Shown here piece by piece: positions 62,163-64,000 of a DNA stretch of 64,000 nt (its first letter is position 1; each line of letters begins with the position of its first letter). This DNA comes from Scandinavium manionii (lineage in GTDB: Bacteria > Pseudomonadota > Gammaproteobacteria > Enterobacterales > Enterobacteriaceae): NCBI RefSeq assembly GCF_024764775.1, contig NZ_JALIGC010000034.1, positions 124,001-188,000 of the forward strand. Direction: 5' to 3'. The notes below the pieces were generated by a model. That model saw only the letters and a program-made list of their open reading frames with translations, ran no database searches and was not told the DNA's origin. The position numbers and the translations under genes were made by a program.

Positions 62163-63116
62163 TCAGAACAGATTTTCGATATCGTTGCCGTAAGCCTTGC
62201 CCACCTTTTCGCTCATCGATTTCAGCTGTTGGATCATCCCGGTCAGCTTGCGAGCATAGTTCGGGTCAGTGGCATAACCGGCCTTCTGTAGTGCCTGTGC
62301 GCCCTGCTCCGGCGTCGAAGCTGAGGTCACGGCGGCATAGCGCGGGTTACGCGTCAACAGGCCAACGTAGTCGGACAACGCTTCAAGATACGAGGCATAG
62401 ACGCGGAAACGGGCTTTCACCTTCTTCATCTCACCGTTTTCATATTCGCTGGTGGTGATTTCCGTAACTTTGCCTTTCCAGTCAGCAGAGGCCTTCACGC
62501 CGAACAGGTTAAAGCTCGGCTCACCGTTTTCACGGCGGATCTGCCGCTGGCCCCAGCCTGATTCCAGCGCCGCCTGGGCGAGGATCAGGTGATGCGGAAT
62601 GCCGCTCTGCTCACTGGCAAGCTTCGCCGGAAGGGAAAGCTGGGCCAGGAAGTCGTGGCTGTCGCCGGGCACATCGGCGGCATCAGAGGCACTTGGCGTT
62701 TTCGGCAAGGCCTTGTGTACCATCTGCGTCAGCGCCGAATTCTGATAGCGGGTGACGGTTTCGAGATCAAACTTGAGCGGCACCTGGGCAGGCAACTCTT
62801 TCGGCCCGTCCTGATTCGCGGTCATCTGTTTGACCATCTCATCTGCCAGCCCTAACCCTTTGCCCGCCGTCATTTGCTGGGCAATCTGCTGATCGTACAT
62901 ACTGGTGTAAAGACGCGACTGGTCGCTGCTGAATAAACCGTCTTTGGGCAGCGCGTCACGCATACTTTTCAGCATCATCTGCACAAACATACCTTCGACC
63001 TGCCGGGCCACAGGCTTTACGTTCGCCTGTGGGTCTTTCCCGGCACTGATTTTCAGCTCATTCAGCGATTGCGCGTCCCAGGCCGCGCTGCTCATCAGTT
63101 TGCTGTCGCCGAGCAT
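62163..63116 (-). CDS. flgJ: Flagellar rod-capping protein and muramidase FlgJ
   Basis: 317-residue bifunctional protein. The N-terminal rod-cap domain (PVARQVEGMFVQMMLKSMRD) is joined by a linker to a C-terminal GH73 glucosaminidase domain that opens peptidoglycan for the rod. Motifs HLILAQAALESGWGQ (catalytic Glu) and the YATDPNYARKL segment are intact. Its ATG shares a base with the flgI stop (TGATG). Confidence 0.96.
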   Translation of the reverse strand: MLGDSKLMSSAAWDAQSLNELKISAGKDPQANVKPVARQVEGMFVQMMLKSMRDALPKDGLFSSDQSRLYTSMYDQQIAQQMTAGKGLGLADEMVKQMTANQDGPKELPAQVPLKFDLETVTRYQNSALTQMVHKALPKTPSASDAADVPGDSHDFLAQLSLPAKLASEQSGIPHHLILAQAALESGWGQRQIRRENGEPSFNLFGVKASADWKGKVTEITTSEYENGEMKKVKARFRVYASYLEALSDYVGLLTRNPRYAAVTSASTPEQGAQALQKAGYATDPNYARKLTGMIQQLKSMSEKVGKAYGNDIENLF

Positions 63117-64000
63117 CAGATAATTTCCACTTTGGCACGCAGGCAGCCTGCGGTTTGCATCGACTGAAGAATCGACATCAGCTCCAGCGGCGAGGCCCCC
63201 AGCGTGTTCAGCGCGCGAACGACGTTGTTCAGGTTGGCGCTGGAGCGAATGCTCTGCATCGCCCCCCCGCTCTGACGCAGATCGATTTGCGTCTGCGGCG
63301 TCACCACCGTCGAACCACCTGCAAACGCCGTATCCGGCTGGCTGACCTGCGCGGAACGGTTCACCGTCACCGACAGATTGCCCTGTGCCACAGCACAGTT
63401 GTCGAGGGTCACTTCGCGATTCATCACCACCGAACCGGTACGGGAGTTGATGATCACTTTCGCATCCTGCGGCGTGACGTTCACGTCGAGGTTTTGAATA
63501 TCTGCCAGCATCCGCACCTGATTGCTGCCGCCGCTGGAAGCCTGAATCTGTACGGTACGCGCATCCAGTGCCGTCGCATTACCGAAGCCGCCGCGACGGT
63601 TGATGGTGTCAGCAATCTGCTGCGCCATGCCGAAATCGTCTTCATTCAGCTGCAGGTTAATGGTGTTACCCGCGCCGAACTGGCTCGGCAATTCACGCTC
63701 GATGGTTGCACCGTTGGTGATACGCCCGCCGTTAAGCTGATTCACCTGCACGCTGCTGCCCCCCGCCGAGGCACCCGCCCCGCCGACCAGAATATTACCC
63801 TGAGCTAAGGCATAAACCTGGCTGTCGACACCTTTTAACGGCGTCATCAGCAGCGTACCGCCGCGCAGACTTTTGGCGTTACCCATCGACGACACGACGA
63901 CGTCAATGTTCTGCCCCTGACGACCAAAGGCCGGCAGCTGTGCGGTGACCATCACCGCCGCCACGTTTTTCAGCTGCATGTTGGTGCCCGCCGGGACGGT
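63116..64000 (-). CDS. flgI: Flagellar P-ring protein FlgI (partial, 5' end outside window)
   Basis: The last 294 residues of the periplasmic P-ring protein are present; the signal peptide and about 70 residues lie beyond the window edge. The reading frame is open to base 64000 (codons TVPAGTN precede an internal Met). Conserved segments MGNAKSLRGGTLLMTPLKGV and DLMSILQSM-type C-terminus (here LELMSILQSMQTAGCLRAK) match E. coli FlgI. Confidence 0.95.
   Translation of the reverse strand, partial: TVPAGTNMQLKNVAAVMVTAQLPAFGRQGQNIDVVVSSMGNAKSLRGGTLLMTPLKGVDSQVYALAQGNILVGGAGASAGGSSVQVNQLNGGRITNGATIERELPSQFGAGNTINLQLNEDDFGMAQQIADTINRRGGFGNATALDARTVQIQASSGGSNQVRMLADIQNLDVNVTPQDAKVIINSRTGSVVMNREVTLDNCAVAQGNLSVTVNRSAQVSQPDTAFAGGSTVVTPQTQIDLRQSGGAMQSIRSSANLNNVVRALNTLGASPLELMSILQSMQTAGCLRAKVEII

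Overview
The window is a chromosomal segment of an enterobacterium. From about 290 to 48,120 and again from 59,466 to the end, gene content, order and protein lengths follow the phoPQ-to-flgI segment of the Escherichia coli chromosome, read here in the opposite sense to the usual E. coli map. The flagellar genes and the extra sugar genes suggest a motile relative such as Enterobacter, Lelliottia or Leclercia. The genus cannot be fixed from the sequence alone. There is no rRNA, tRNA, CRISPR array, insertion sequence, integrase or prophage gene.

Layout, left to right: phoPQ (Mg2+/peptide-sensing two-component system) and roxA (ribosomal oxygenase); pepT, divergent from the spermidine/putrescine ABC operon potABCD; a minus-strand block cobB, nagK and lolCDE (lipoprotein release); ycfT and mfd; the envelope/stress group ldtC, bhsA, comR and ycfJ; ndh (NADH dehydrogenase II); the cluster ycfP-nagZ-thiK-lpoB-ycfL-hinT (peptidoglycan recycling, thiamine salvage, activator of PBP1B); fhuE (ferric siderophore receptor); ptsG (glucose PTS); the run ycfH-holB-tmk-mltG-pabC; and the fatty-acid/phospholipid block fabF-acpP-fabG-fabD-fabH-plsX-rpmF-yceD. 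Then come yceF, rluC and rne with its long autoregulatory leader.

Between the rne terminator (48,233) and the flgL terminator (59,385) lies about 11 kb of accessory DNA that E. coli K-12 does not have at this place. It holds a sucrose operon (cscB-cscA-porin-cscK) with a divergent LacI-type regulator (cscR), a melibiose operon (melA-melB) with a divergent AraC-type regulator (melR), and a small DUF883 membrane protein behind a sigma-S-like promoter. The porin resembles the raffinose porin RafY more than the sucrose porin ScrY. With alpha-galactosidase MelA and sucrose hydrolase CscA next to each other, the island encodes a plausible complete route for sucrose, melibiose and raffinose-type sugars. 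The window closes with the flagellar genes flgL, flgK, flgJ and a partial flgI.

Readable regulatory DNA includes: CRP, Mlc and SgrS-target sites at ptsG; an FNR box at ndh; CRP sites at bhsA/comR and cscB; two palindromic operators in the csc intergenic region; MelR-like inverted repeats; a sigma-28 promoter before flgK; and an unusual hairpin cluster between fabF and pabC. No wholly new system is obvious. The best leads are the composite sugar island, a short leader ORF ahead of potA, a probable FlgO-like 3'UTR RNA after flgL, a terminator just upstream of yceD, and a 112-bp element with terminal inverted repeats between cscR and melB.
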